DNA of 64,000 nt from Paracoccus marcusii (GCF_028621715.1 NZ_CP117466.1:1872501-1936500), one strand, 5' to 3'. Positions 21,160 through 31,199 are shown, counted from the stretch's first letter. The notes: generated by a model from the letters alone, not told the origin. Numbers and translations: made by a program.

Positions 21160-22031
21160 GATACGCGTTCGTGGCCGAGCATCGAGGGCAGTTTTCCGTC
21201 AGGGCCATGTGCCGGTGCCTGCGCATCCATCCGAGCGGGTTCTATGCATGGCTTAAGGTGCCGCTGAGCAGTCGGGTGATGGAAGACAAGCGCCAGACGA
21301 AGATGCTGCTCAATGCCTGGACCGACAGCGGCAAGGTCTACGGCTATCGCAAACTGCACGACGATCTTCTGGAGCAGGGAGCAAGTATCTGCGCGAACCG
21401 CGTGGCCAGACTGACACAGCTTGCAGGGATCAAGGCGGAGATCGGCTACAAGCGGCGTCCGGGCAGCTACGGAGGCAAGCCTTCGGTCATGGTCGACATG
21501 ACCCTCGACAGGCAGTTCGACGTCGAAGCACCGGATCGTGTCTGGGTGACGGACATCACCTACATCCGGACGCAGGAGGGCTTTGCCTATCTCGCGATGG
21601 TCATTGACCTCTATTCTCGGCGTGTCATCGGATGGTCGATGCAAAGCCGCCAGACCACGGACGTCGTCTTGCAAGCCCTGCTCATGGCGGTCTGGCGACG
21701 CAAACTCAAGGCGAAGGTGCTGATCCACTCCGGTCAGGGCAGCCAATTCACCAGCATGGATTAGGGCGCCTTCCTGTGCGCCCACAATCTTGAGCACTCC
21801 ATGACCCGCCTAGGAGGCTGTCACGACAACGCGGTGTCGGAAAGCTTCTTCAACCTCCTCAAGCGGGAACGGATCAGACGGCGAACCTATCGGACCCGCG
21901 AAGAAGCCAGGCAGGACGTGTTCGATTACATCGAGATGTTCTACGACCCGAAGCGCAAGCATGCGAGGAACGGGATGCTGTCACCAGTCGAGTTCGAACG
22001 GCGGCAGAAGATGACATACGAAGGTGTCTAA
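21156..22031 (+). pseudogene. IS3 OrfB with amber codon
   Basis: DDE integrase with HTH_21 (YGYRKLHDDLLEQG), first Asp in VWVTDITYIRTQEG, second in the SGQGSQFTSMD region, and the catalytic Glu in CHDNAVSESFFNLLKRE. At 21762 a TAG stands where the family has Trp (SMDWAAFL). The frame is open again beyond it, to the stop at 22029-22031. A single G-to-A change would explain it. Confidence 0.85.
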
Positions 22032-22071
22032 GAAACATGGGGCTATTCGTGCATTGGATACAGCCGCCCGC

Positions 22072-22797
22072 TCAATGCGCTCCGCGGGACAGCGCGACGG
22101 CGGGGATGGTCATGAAGATGATGCGCAGGTCCATCCACGGGTTCCACTTCATCACGTAGAAGCGGTCCATCTGCACGCGCTCCATGTAGGTCGTGTTGCT
22201 GCGGCCGCTGATCTGCCAGAGGCCGGACAGGCCGGGGCGGGCCGCCAGATAGTGGCGGGTCGAGCTGGCGTAATGGTCCAGCTCTGCCCGCACGACCGGA
22301 CGCGGGCCGACCAGGCTCATCTCTCCGGTCAGCACGTTCAGGAGCTGGGGCAGCTCGTCCAGGCTCAGCTTGCGCAGCACGGCGCCGAGGGGGGTGACGC
22401 GCGGATCGTCGACCAGCTTGCGCTGTTCGTACCACAGGGCCGCCTTGGCGGGATGCTTGCGCAGGTACTGCTCCAGGACGGCGTCGCCGTTGACGACCAT
22501 GGTGCGGAACTTCCAGCAGCGGAACTCGCGCCCACCAAAGCCTACGCGGCGGTGCCCATAGAGCAACGGCCCGGAATCCGTCAGCTTGAGGACGATGACC
22601 AGCGCGAGGATCAGCGGCGCCAGCAGCAGCAGGCCCAGAACCGCCAACGTGACATCCAGCCCCCGCTTGGCCATGCCACCCACAGGTGCGGCTTGGTTGG
22701 AAGATGCATCAGACCGAAACCTGAATGTCGGGTCCTGCAGGACAGACATGGATTTACGAAGGGGAGGGGTAACCTGCGGAACGCGAACAGCTCGCAT
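22072..22797 (-). CDS. ExoY-like undecaprenyl-phosphate sugar transferase
   Basis: 241 aa, from the first ATG; ATG 22749 (MSVLQDP) is an alternative. This bacterial sugar transferase moves a hexose-1-phosphate (often galactose) from UDP-sugar to undecaprenyl phosphate and so starts exopolysaccharide repeat-unit assembly at the inner membrane. One hydrophobic anchor (VTLAVLGLLLLAPLILALVI) precedes the catalytic signatures FRCWKFRTM, LDELPQLLNVLTGEMSLVGP and RPGLSGLWQISGR. It is compact like ExoY, without the extra N-terminal membrane helices of WbaP. No polysaccharide gene cluster surrounds it. An IS3 element lies 24 bp downstream. It appears intact. Confidence 0.92.
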   Translation of the reverse strand: MRAVRVPQVTPPLRKSMSVLQDPTFRFRSDASSNQAAPVGGMAKRGLDVTLAVLGLLLLAPLILALVIVLKLTDSGPLLYGHRRVGFGGREFRCWKFRTMVVNGDAVLEQYLRKHPAKAALWYEQRKLVDDPRVTPLGAVLRKLSLDELPQLLNVLTGEMSLVGPRPVVRAELDHYASSTRHYLAARPGLSGLWQISGRSNTTYMERVQMDRFYVMKWNPWMDLRIIFMTIPAVALSRGAH

Positions 22798-23376
22798 CGT
22801 GACGACTTCCTGATAGTGCCAACATCTCTCAAGTGCGGCACAAGGGGCAAATCTCCGGAAAGTTCCTTAAAATTTTACAGACTATGTTTTTAGGTAGGCT
22901 TCGGTCGAGAATATCTTCAGAAATACATGCATCGCGAGTAAAGTGGACCAACAAAGACCGTGTAAAAAGCGTGATTGATGCAGCTTATGATTGAGTAAAA
23001 TCAACGATGTGCCGACCAATCAGCAGAACTCTGGCGGAAGTATCTGCAACGACGACATCCCATTCCCGACGGACATTGCACTCCCTCCTTGGGTAGTTCT
23101 TTCTTCACGCTTGCGGATCCACAGGGTGTGGTGATTCAGGGACTGGTGCGCGTCGATCAGCAGCAGTTCCGCGGTAATGCAGATCATGATTTGTTGTGAC
23201 AGCACGCCTTGGCGAACAGTGCCGCTCCGACCGGCGCGACGTGCAGTGATGTGCGGTCTTGACCCAGGATGAGGATCTCTGTCGCCGGGCCGAGCCGAGG
23301 TGCGCCTATGGCGAACTGAGCGCCGACAAGGCACCAAGGCCTTGGATACGTGTACGGGTCTGCATCAGCGCGGTGA
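22798..23376. other. Intergenic, no gene seen
   Basis: Relatively AT-rich upstream region of the sugar transferase (for example AAAATTTTACAG near 22869), probably containing its promoter. No coding feature can be supported. Confidence 0.4.
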
Positions 23377-23730
23377 TCACGGGAACGAGGTCCAGATTCG
23401 GACGCAGGCGCACAAGGCGCGCCAGTAGGCCACCGGGCAGCCGTCGGCGCGTCGGAACGGGGCAAAGCCCGTCTCGGCGTCTGGCAGGCGGCGGAAGATG
23501 GCGCCGTCCAACTGCCATCCCGTGATACAGGCGTCGCGGGACATGTGCGTGGCCTTGGGGCGCAGATGCCCCATGTGCAGGACGCTCGCAGCATCGGTCC
23601 AGAGCCCATGTGCGTGGATGTCACCCCCCTGGCCCAGATGCAGGCCCGCGCTGATGATGCGGGCGCCTGGACCAAGGGTGCGGGTGTCGCTGTAAAAGGC
23701 CACACGACCGTCAGTCGGCACGCCGCGGGC
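23377..23730 (-). pseudogene. PPC/DUF296-domain protein fragment
   Basis: The translated stretch GARIISAGLHLGQGGDIHAH, then HMGHLRPKATHMSRDACITG and GAIFRRLPDAETGFAPF resembles the PPC/DUF296 fold (HxHA and GHL motifs). It is joined in frame to the end of the acyl-CoA ligase fragment without its own start, so it is probably a deletion product. The assignment rests on a few motifs. Confidence 0.45.
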
Positions 23731-24384
23731 GATCTGGGTCAGGGCATGGATGCCCGCACCGTGGGACAGCGGCGCCACCACCAGCGACGCGTCCTGTTCC
23801 GTGGTGCCGGGCAGCAGGTCGCACAGGTGGTTAGTAACGACGAAGGCCATCTGGCCGTGGGTAAGCACACAGCCTTGGGATGCCCCGTCGTTCCCGACGT
23901 GTAGAAGAACCAGGCCGGATCGTCGCGGGCCATCGCGGCCTCGGGCGGCATCCGGCCCATGTGGCGCGCAATCAGCGCGTCGTGGTCGGGGCCCAGGGGC
24001 GATACGCCGATGGGGATGATCGCCGGAATGTGGACCGCGCAGGCCGCCGCGTGGTCGGGGAATTGCGCGCCGCAGAACATGGCCTTTGCACCCGATGACT
24101 GCGCCAGATAGGCCAGATCATCGGGAGACAGGCGAAAGTTGGCGGGCACCCAGACCGCGCCGATGCGCCGGCAGGCGAACATCGTCTCCAGCATCTGCAG
24201 GCAGTTGGCTGATTGCACCAACACCCGGTCGCCCTTGGTGATGCCATAATCCTGGGTCAGCGCATGGGCCAGCGCGCCCACGCGGGCCTGCATCTCGGCC
24301 CAGGTGGTAACGTAATCGCCGTGGATCAGGGCAGGGGCGTCGGGCAGACGGCGGGCGTTCTGGGTCAGGAAATGTCCCAGGTTC
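23731..24384 (-). pseudogene. AMP-binding acyl-CoA synthetase, truncated and frameshifted
   Basis: It starts MNLGHFLTQNARRLPDAPAL and shows the ANL-ligase P-loop FYTSGTTGHPKAV. The frame then shifts near 23860 to LTHGQMAFVVTNHLCDLLPG and PLSHGAGIHALTQIARG. The sequence ends there and runs into a DUF296-like fragment, so the C-terminal half of the enzyme is missing. It lies directly downstream of a damaged thiolase, so the two probably formed a fatty-acid or aromatic acyl-CoA operon. Confidence 0.8.
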
Positions 24385-24414
24385 ATCACCCGGTCGGAAA
24401 CGGGGGGCATCGTA

Positions 24415-25062
24415 CCCGTTCAGGATCGAGACATAGTTCGTCATCGCAGCCCCTCCCATGTTGAAGACCCTCGCCATGGTCGCGCCCGGCAGCTGCATGT
24501 CGCCCGCGTCGCCGGTCACGCCGATAGGATGCCCCTTGGATTTCAGCCCGCCCGACAGGTTCAACGGCAGGAGGCCGTCGCGGGCGGTGACGCCGTCGCG
24601 GATCACGCGGTGGCCCTCGCCGTGTTCGGCCAGCCCCATCGCCTCGTATTCCAACATATCGGCGATGGTGAAGCAGTCATGCGTCTCGACCAGCGACAGG
24701 TCGTCCAGCGTGACGCCCGCGCGGTCCAGCGCCTGCGTCCATGCCGACCGGGCGGCGCACATCTCCGGCATGTCGCAGCGCGACAGGGCCAGCGGGTCGT
24801 TGGCCTGCGTCCGGGCGCGAAAGGCGATGGCGCGGCGCATGGTCATCGCGGTTTCGGCATCGGCCAGCACCAGCACAGGCGCACCGTCCGAGATCAGCGA
24901 ACAGTCGCTGCGCCTCAGCAGCCCTGCCACGCGCGGGTTGCCGTCCGACACGGTGTTGCAGAAGGCCACGCCCAGATCCTTGCGCATATGGGCAAAGGGG
25001 TTGCGCATCCTGTTTTCGTGGTTCTTGGCCGCGATCTGACCGAAAAGCGTCAGCGGCAGCAC
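24415..25062 (-). pseudogene. Acetyl-CoA acetyltransferase (thiolase) fragment
   Basis: The C-terminal half of a SCP-x/thiolase-type protein: HMRKDLGVAFCNTVSDGNPR, LSLVETHDCFTIADMLEYEA with the catalytic-type His, and NLSGGLKSKGHPIGVTG. The N-terminal half with the first active-site Cys is absent. A short internal deletion follows GHPIG, where the Gln-rich helix is missing. It precedes the acyl-CoA ligase remnant on the same strand. Confidence 0.8.
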
Positions 25063-27119
25063 CAGATGATACGGAGGTGCAGGAAAGTCGACAGGTCGAC
25101 CCCTCCGTGATGGGACACCATTGCGCGTTCAATGCTGGGAATACCTGATTCAGGTCTTATGGTAGCAACTTTTGCCGCGCAGCGATCAAGCACCACGCGT
25201 CGATCGGATTAGGTCCTTTGTCACCAGGGACGAGATGGTTGAAGGTATCACGTCACCGTTCCACTGCAGCGGGCTGCATTCAAAACGACCAGAAGATGGC
25301 AATCTCGGCGCAGCCGCCGCACTGCTTATGAGCGGACTGCAGCATCGGCCAAGGCGGGCGATGGACAATCAAGAAGAAAGCCCGGTGATCAGGTCGAACA
25401 TGCCTTAAGAAAGTGCGCTGTATAGGTCGCAGCGAGTGAACTGCGCCTGAGGCTGCAGCCCACGGTTCTATGACCCTAGCAAGGGCGCGTCAGAGTACGG
25501 CTATGGAAATCCCGCGGAGCTGCGCCTGTCAGCCGCGCCGTGCAAACCAAAAGACATCATTACCGTGCGATTAGTCAGGTTCCAAGGAGTGCCGCGGGGT
25601 CAGCCCCGCCAAGACCTGCTGCGCTGCTGCAATGGCCTGGCTGTGCAACATGGTACCCTTGGTCTGATGGATCTGATCTCAATCCAAAGTAGCGTCCTGC
25701 CCCGGATCAGTGATCATGCCTGCTGTTCGTTTCCATAGAGTGCTATCGCCAAACAGATCTAGCCCCAGACGCGTCGTGGCCTCGACGGGGGCCGATCTGA
25801 GGCCAGATCATTGTCGAGGCTGCGCTGAGCCCCGGTTATCGTCTGGAATGTGCATCCACAGACGGCGAGGCGCCGCGCGATCAAGGCGGCTACGCTGACC
25901 CGCTGTTGCGGCTGGATGGAGTTCGCACTTGCCCCGGTCAGCGACGACGGAAGACCCGTCATCCCAAGCCGCATCACCGCGGTTACGGTCAAGGCGTACC
26001 GGGCTCAAGCACTCTTGCCTGCAGGGGCAGAGATGGAATGGTGTTATTTTGCGCTGAATGAACCGGATCAGCAGGATGCTGGCGCAGAATAGTGTAATCC
26101 CGAACGCCAATCGCGTCAGCGGCTGCATCGCGAGGCGCCCGACACGATAGGAACCTGCTACCACCCTGTGGGCAAGCACGACGTGACCCGTCTTTTTTAC
26201 AATGGGCTGAGGTGAGGCATGTCTCGCCGGACCAGCATCAGACCCACGAAAACGTCGGGTGGTACCGGGGCTGAGACGAAGGGCCGGCCTGCGCAGGAAG
26301 GCCGAAGGGATCAGCGCGGCAGATAAGGCCCGCGCCGTCAGTCAAAAGAACATGGGAGTTTAAGGAACGGCGGCGGCCCGCAGTGGGAAAGTCGAGATGG
26401 GCCAACTAAAGGTGCTACTAATCGACAGGCCTACGACGATGCACAGATTGATAGCAGCAAAGCTGGCCGTTCAAGCAAGCTGGCCGTTCCTTATCTCTGT
26501 ACTCTCTGGAGCCTGATAGCGCACCGCTAACTGCTTGACGATAAGGACCAAAGCCAGTTTCCGCTGGAACCACCGCGCGCGCCCTTCCGGTACCGCGCAG
26601 CCACAGTTTTTGCGCCCACGACCAGTGGTCCGTAGACAGAGGCTAGGAGGCCGTCAGTGCTAGCCGCACAAACGCGCTTTGGGCCGAGGGTGCGAAAAGC
26701 CTTTAGGATTATTATCAGAGTTGGCGAAGCCAGAGCGCCAGACCCCTCTCTGCACCATCCACACAGCTGTCACAGCGAGAAGGCCGGTGGTCACCGCGAG
26801 GATACAGAAACCCATGCCAACTGCCGCACGCACTTTCTCTAATACGATCTGTTAACCAGACGTCGCAAAGTTTATAGCTCGTCGATATGGCGATACTTGG
26901 CACCGACTTTGGACACACGGCCTTGCCGATGGTAAGACGCGCGGGGAGCCAAGCAGACATCTTAAAAATCGCAATATCTTTGATAGCACAGGGCGTCCGC
27001 TGTCATGCCGATGCCGATATGGGTGATACGACCGCTGCTGTGAGTGGCACGCTTCAGGGGCAGATCGAGAGCTCCTACCAATAGTTCGGCAGCCATACGT
27101 TACTAGCCAAGCGTGGTAT
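25063..27119. other. About 2 kb of decayed, apparently non-coding DNA
   Basis: I found no reading frame with a recognisable domain, ribosome binding site or coherent codon usage. Short open frames exist on both strands but look random. It separates two zones of IS debris and probably results from repeated insertion and deletion. Confidence 0.4.
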
Positions 27120-27502
27120 GTCTGAGCTACGTCCCGTCTCCTGGACGGGATCTGACGTAATTTAAGCTGCTCGTTGCACCTGCTGATCGGGTTGGCTGAG
27201 TGAGGGCGCTGGTGATTGCAGAAGGTCATCCATTTCCGGATCGCCGCTTTCGTCTCTGATCCGGTGTCCCGGGCATGCAGGTGAACGCGTTCGTGTGTCA
27301 GGGTCCGCCACAGCATCTCGATGAAGATGGTGTTGGGGGTGAGCTTGCGAACGCCTTTCCCGTCCATCGATATTCGCACCCCTGATTGGCGGAGACGGTC
27401 CGTCCAGCCGAAGGATATCAACTGGCCTGCCTGATCCATAGTCGTGATCTCGGGCGGCACGAACTTGTGGATGGCCTTGTTCAGCGCCTCGACACAGAAG
27501 TC

Positions 27503-27543
27503 GTTTGACCCTGTTCTTGAACCCGTGGCGAACACGGTCTCAT
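27503..27543 (-). repeat. Transposase-inserted hairpin element, site G (remnant copy)
   Basis: On the minus strand it reads arm GACCGTGTT, core CGCCACGGGTTCAAG, arm AACAGGGTC. It sits at the same codon position and has the same net length (37 nt) as site G at 18571, but the arms are completely different and still complementary at 8 of 9 positions. Confidence 0.7.
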
Positions 27544-27615
27544 TCGAGGATGTTCGAGATCCGCCAAGATGGAACCTTGCGCGTGTGCCAGTCCATGATC
27601 GCCATGACGTAGAGT

Positions 27616-27654
27616 GAGGCATGAGCCGTCACCGGTTCGAGGCCATGCCGAGCG
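27616..27654 (+). repeat. Transposase-inserted hairpin element, site F (remnant copy)
   Basis: GAGGCATGAGC, core CGTCACCGGTTCGAG, GCCATGCCGAG. Same position and net length (36 nt) as site F in the intact-length copies. Confidence 0.75.
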
Positions 27655-27980
27655 CCACGCCGCACCGGCAGGGGGGTGATGTCCGGGCGCCAGACCTGGT
27701 TCGGACGTTCCACCGGCAACTCTGTCAGCAGATATGGATAGGTCTTGTGGCCCCATGCCGGCCTGCTGGTGTTGGGTTTCTGGTAGATCGGCAACAAGCG
27801 CATCAGCCGCCGAATCCGCTTCTCGTTCACCCGGTGTCCGTCGTTACGCAGATGCCGGGTCATTTGCCGGACGCCGAAGAACAGGGTCTCCAAGGAATTG
27901 CTCGTCGATCCGCCGCATCAGGCCGACGTCTTGTTCGGCCCGCCCTTGGGCGTGTAGGAGAAAGACGAGCGCGCGATTGA

Positions 27981-28390
27981 AAGCAGCTTGCACAGCGCAG
28001 CGGTGGCACGAGGGCAGTTATGGTAAAATACAGGCTGGAATTGCCGCTATCTAGCTGCACGTCCAGCTTTTGCCCCATCGTCACGCCCATCGCGTGTTGG
28101 ACTCTGTCATAACACTTGACCTGCCCCGCCATGGTGGTCCCCGAGGTCCGCTGGCAAGGCGGACCGCGTGGGGGATGGTGTCGGCGACTGTGGGACTGCC
28201 GGCCACCATCGTCACCGCGGCCAGCCATGCGATAGGTCGTCTCATCACGTCGTTCGTTCCTGTTGGACCCAAGGGTTCCAGCGCGCATGGGAGCGTCGGA
28301 CATTGCATGTCGTGAATCATCGTCCTCATGGCCCCGCCGACAGTACAGCCTTTCCGAATGCGGAAGGTGCCATGGTGCGGGAGTAGGGCG
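27981..28390. other. Remnant DNA, possible secreted-protein start
   Basis: On the minus strand near 28240 a signal-peptide-like stretch (MRRPIAWLAAVTMVAGSPTV then AD) can be read but breaks after about 35 residues. It may be the relic of an exported protein. Nothing else is supported. Confidence 0.3.
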
Positions 28391-29221
28391 ATGCAGGGGG
28401 TCGTGGTGCGTGCCGCCCACGATGCGACCTCGCCGGGGCTGTTCGACCGTACCGATAGCTTTCGGTTCCTGATCAGGGCAGTGCATCTGCGGATTACCAG
28501 CCTCGAGGTTCCGGACCGTCCCATTACATTGGTCCGCGTGCGTTCGACCGGACATGAGATCATGCTTGAAGAGCCGGACCGCCTGCCGGTCATCCTGCCA
28601 TAGTCCAGGACCGTCCACTGCGAGGTGAGGGGCGAAGTCTTCGGGGTCAGCGCGAACCGCGTGCTGGCCCTTGATCCAAGCCGTCGGCGCACCACGGTCC
28701 GGCGCGGCGGGCCATCGACCCCCTATCTGGCGGACCTTCTGACAGTTCCCCGCGCCGCCCTGCGGCAGGCCTGTCGGTTGAACGATCTGCCGGCGGAGTT
28801 GACCCGCTGCGGGCAGGTGCCCCGGATGCCGGAGGTCGCGGATCTGCAGTGCGTGATCAGCGAGACACCGTCGCTGGCTGAACATGGGGCCGCTGGGGCT
28901 GTCGCGGACCGGACCTTCGGGCATCTGTCCGCCCTGCTTGCTGATGTCCCAAGCGATCTTGGGGCCAACCTTACCGCGCCCACAGGTGCCCCGTGTCGGG
29001 CGGGGCGGCGCAGGGTCGGGCAGTCGATCGAACTGATGCATGCGGTCCATGCCGAGCCGGCGGGCATCATTGCGATTTGTCGCAGGCTGAACTGCAGCCC
29101 CAGATCGTTGCAGCTGGCGTTTGACGAATGCGGACGGTTTGCGCCGCGCAACTGCTTGGCTCAGGCCCGCCTGTATCATGTCCGTGCCTATCTGCTGTCC
29201 GGGCGGACGAATGTGACCTAA
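28391..29221 (+). pseudogene. AraC-family regulator with in-frame amber codon
   Basis: Both halves are in the same frame: MQGVVVRAAHDATSPGLFDR from 28391 to a TAG at 28601, then on to the stop at 29219. The C-terminal AraC helix-turn-helix pair is recognisable (IIAICRRLNCSPRSLQLAFD and the RLYHVRAYLL segment). The sensing domain is in the N-terminal part. One base change at codon 71 abolishes the full-length protein, unless the second half is expressed from an internal start. Confidence 0.65.
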
Positions 29222-29660
29222 CCCGCCGCCGAGGCGGGCGCTGCCCATTCAGCTCGCTTTTCCCGACTTTGCCCCGGTACTTAGATCGCATCGGCGTCCT
29301 TGGCTGTGACCAGCGGGCGTGATGGGAATCACTCCGCGCGGCAGTCGGAATGCTGCTAGGGGCTGATCGAAGTGTCTTTGCTTTTCAGCATTCTGCCACG
29401 AGCAGGGTGATCGTAAGGCGGATTCCACAGCGGCTCCTTCACGTCGCAGTGCCAAAATCTGAAAACTCCTGCGGCTCGCCCCCAAGGCGGGGTCTTAAAC
29501 GCTGATGATTGGGATGCAGTATTGTTCGGATTGGCAGTCGGTGCCGCCTTCGGATCATGCGACGGCGTAGCGGACACCGGGGTTTGAAGTCCGTCCGGTT
29601 GCGCGGGAACAAAATGCCCCTTTGGATGGGTATACGGGTCCAATCCAAATCAGGTGCACC
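29222..29660. other. Intergenic, promoter side of the NadE-PncC fusion
   Basis: No gene recognised. It contains the upstream region of the following gene. Confidence 0.4.
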
Positions 29661-31199
29661 ATGTTGGAAACGGAAATTCTGAATCTTTCACGACAGGACC
29701 AGGCAGGGGCGCTGTCGCCTTGGTTCGCGCGCAAATTCGCCGAACAGGTGAAGGACGACCTGTTTCTTCCCGCGCCCGCGTTGCAGCAGGTGCAGGATCA
29801 CCTGATCGGTCAATTGCAGGACTACCGCCGGCAGGCCGGGGTCGGAACGGCGGTCCTTGGGATGTCGGGTGGCGTTGATTCAGCGCTGACCGCGGCACTG
29901 TTCAAGGCGGCGGGCTGGCAGGTCATCGGGCTGACCCTGCCCATCCATCAGGTGCCGGAAGAGACCGACCGCGGCATCGACGCCTGCAAGGCGCTGGGCC
30001 TTGAACACTTTCACCTGGATCTGTCAGCGGAATACGACGCCATGGTGTCCGCCATGGCCCGACTGCACCCCGGCATCGCGACCGCCGATGATGACGGGGC
30101 ACGCACCCGTCGGGGCAACCTGCGCGCCCGATTGCGCATGATGACGCTTTACGACCAGGCTCACCGGCTCGGGGGCCTGGTCGCCAGCACGGACAACTTT
30201 TCGGAGCTGGGGGCGGGCTTCTGGACGCTGCATGGCGATGTGGGCGATCTGGCGCCGGTACAGGGTCTGCTCAAGTCGTGGGAGATTCCGTGGCTGGCCC
30301 GCAATATCGGCGTCCCTGAGCACACGTGGCGCGCCAAGCCGACCGACGGGTTGGGAATAGGTGCCGGAGACGAGGCGCAGATCGGCGCGACCTATCTGGA
30401 ATGGGACATCGTGGTCTTTGCCCTGGATCAGGCGCGCAAGGACGGTCCCGACATGGATATGGCCGATGTCCAGCGGCGCTTGGGGACAGACGACGACCCG
30501 CATGCGCAGAGGATCGTGTCGACCGTCGTGACGCGGCTGGGACGGACCTGGTTCAAGCGCGTCAACCCCATCAATCTTGCGCATCCGAAAGCCGATCGGC
30601 TTGCGATGATCGACCGGCTGGACGAAAGGCTGTTCCGCCCCGCCATCCTGCGCAGGCAGCGGGTGGACATCGGGTTTCCCGACGATCTGCACGCGTCCGC
30701 CGGCACGCTTTGCAAGCTGCTGGAGCGGCACGATTGCCGCGTGGTGACGGCGGAATCCTGCACAGGCGGCGTGCTTGCTGCAAGCATCGCGGGCGTGTCC
30801 GGAAGTTCCTCCGCGCTGGAGGGAAGCTTTGTCACCTATGCCCCGTCGATGAAGGTAAATGCGCTTGGGGTCTCCGCACAGCTGATCCAGGAGCGCACGG
30901 TCTATGACCCGCAGGTGGCCCGGCAGATGGCCACGGGTGCGCTGGATGCGGCCCCCGGCGCCGGGCTGGCGCTGGCGATCACCGGCGTGGGCGGTCCGGA
31001 CGACGATCAGGGCAAGCCGGCGGGATATGTCTGCATTGCGGCCTGCCTTCGCGGGGACGCACCCGTGGTCAGGGAATGTCAGTTCGCGGGCGCGCCTGAC
31101 ATCGTTCTGACCAAGGCCATCGGTGCCGCGTTGCAGTTGGGTATTTCCCTGCTTGATAGCACAGCAGGCGCGGGCGTGGATGCAGGCCAGAGCGTGTAA
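29661..31199 (+). CDS. Fusion of NAD synthetase and NMN deamidase (NadE-PncC)
   Basis: 512 aa from ATG 29661. Residues about 25-340 form an ammonia-dependent NAD synthetase: ATP-pyrophosphatase loop GMSGGVDSALTAALFKAAG, then STDNFSELGAGFWTLHGDVG and RAKPTDGLG. Residues about 350-505 form a CinA C-terminal / PncC domain (VVTAESCTGGVLAASIAG, GSFVTYAPSMKVNALGV, LAITGVGGPDDDQGKPAGY), which deamidates nicotinamide mononucleotide to nicotinate mononucleotide plus ammonia. The ammonia released by PncC is a substrate of NadE, so the fusion joins the two ends of one salvage route. Both domains keep their signature residues. A hairpin follows the stop codon. Confidence 0.9.
   Translation: MLETEILNLSRQDQAGALSPWFARKFAEQVKDDLFLPAPALQQVQDHLIGQLQDYRRQAGVGTAVLGMSGGVDSALTAALFKAAGWQVIGLTLPIHQVPEETDRGIDACKALGLEHFHLDLSAEYDAMVSAMARLHPGIATADDDGARTRRGNLRARLRMMTLYDQAHRLGGLVASTDNFSELGAGFWTLHGDVGDLAPVQGLLKSWEIPWLARNIGVPEHTWRAKPTDGLGIGAGDEAQIGATYLEWDIVVFALDQARKDGPDMDMADVQRRLGTDDDPHAQRIVSTVVTRLGRTWFKRVNPINLAHPKADRLAMIDRLDERLFRPAILRRQRVDIGFPDDLHASAGTLCKLLERHDCRVVTAESCTGGVLAASIAGVSGSSSALEGSFVTYAPSMKVNALGVSAQLIQERTVYDPQVARQMATGALDAAPGAGLALAITGVGGPDDDQGKPAGYVCIAACLRGDAPVVRECQFAGAPDIVLTKAIGAALQLGISLLDSTAGAGVDAGQSV

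Larger units (their letters stand above)
20797..22048 (+). mobile_element. IS3-family element (about 1250 bp)
   Basis: The ends share GAATAGCCCCATGTTTC as inverted repeats (left 20797, right complement ending 22048). It encodes OrfA and OrfB of an IS3-type transposase different in sequence from both other elements in the window. OrfA carries a hairpin element and OrfB a nonsense codon. It is inserted just 24 bp downstream of the sugar transferase gene. Confidence 0.88.
27120..27980 (-). mobile_element. Degenerate third copy of the 1509-bp IS family (OrfB remnant)
   Basis: On the minus strand an OrfB homologue can be read: ARSSFSYTPKG, MRRIDEQFLETLFFGVRQM, HRVNEKRIRRLMRLLPIYQK, VMAIMDWHTRKVPSWRIS, DFCVEALNKAIHKFVPPEI, then SGVRISMDGKGVRK and IFIEMLWRTLTHERVHLHA. 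OrfA and both ends are lost. It carries hairpin elements at sites F and G only. Sites D, E and H read as plain transposase sequence, which shows what the uninterrupted gene looks like. Confidence 0.8.

Noticed and set aside
25172..26842. Several short open frames in the 25-27 kb gap.
   Set aside because: They lack start signals, domains and consistent codon usage. Treated as non-coding.
28125..28165. A GCCATGG...GGTCC...GAGG segment in non-coding DNA that might be a degenerate hairpin element.
   Set aside because: The core does not match over more than a few bases and the arms do not pair convincingly. There is no recognisable host gene to compare with.
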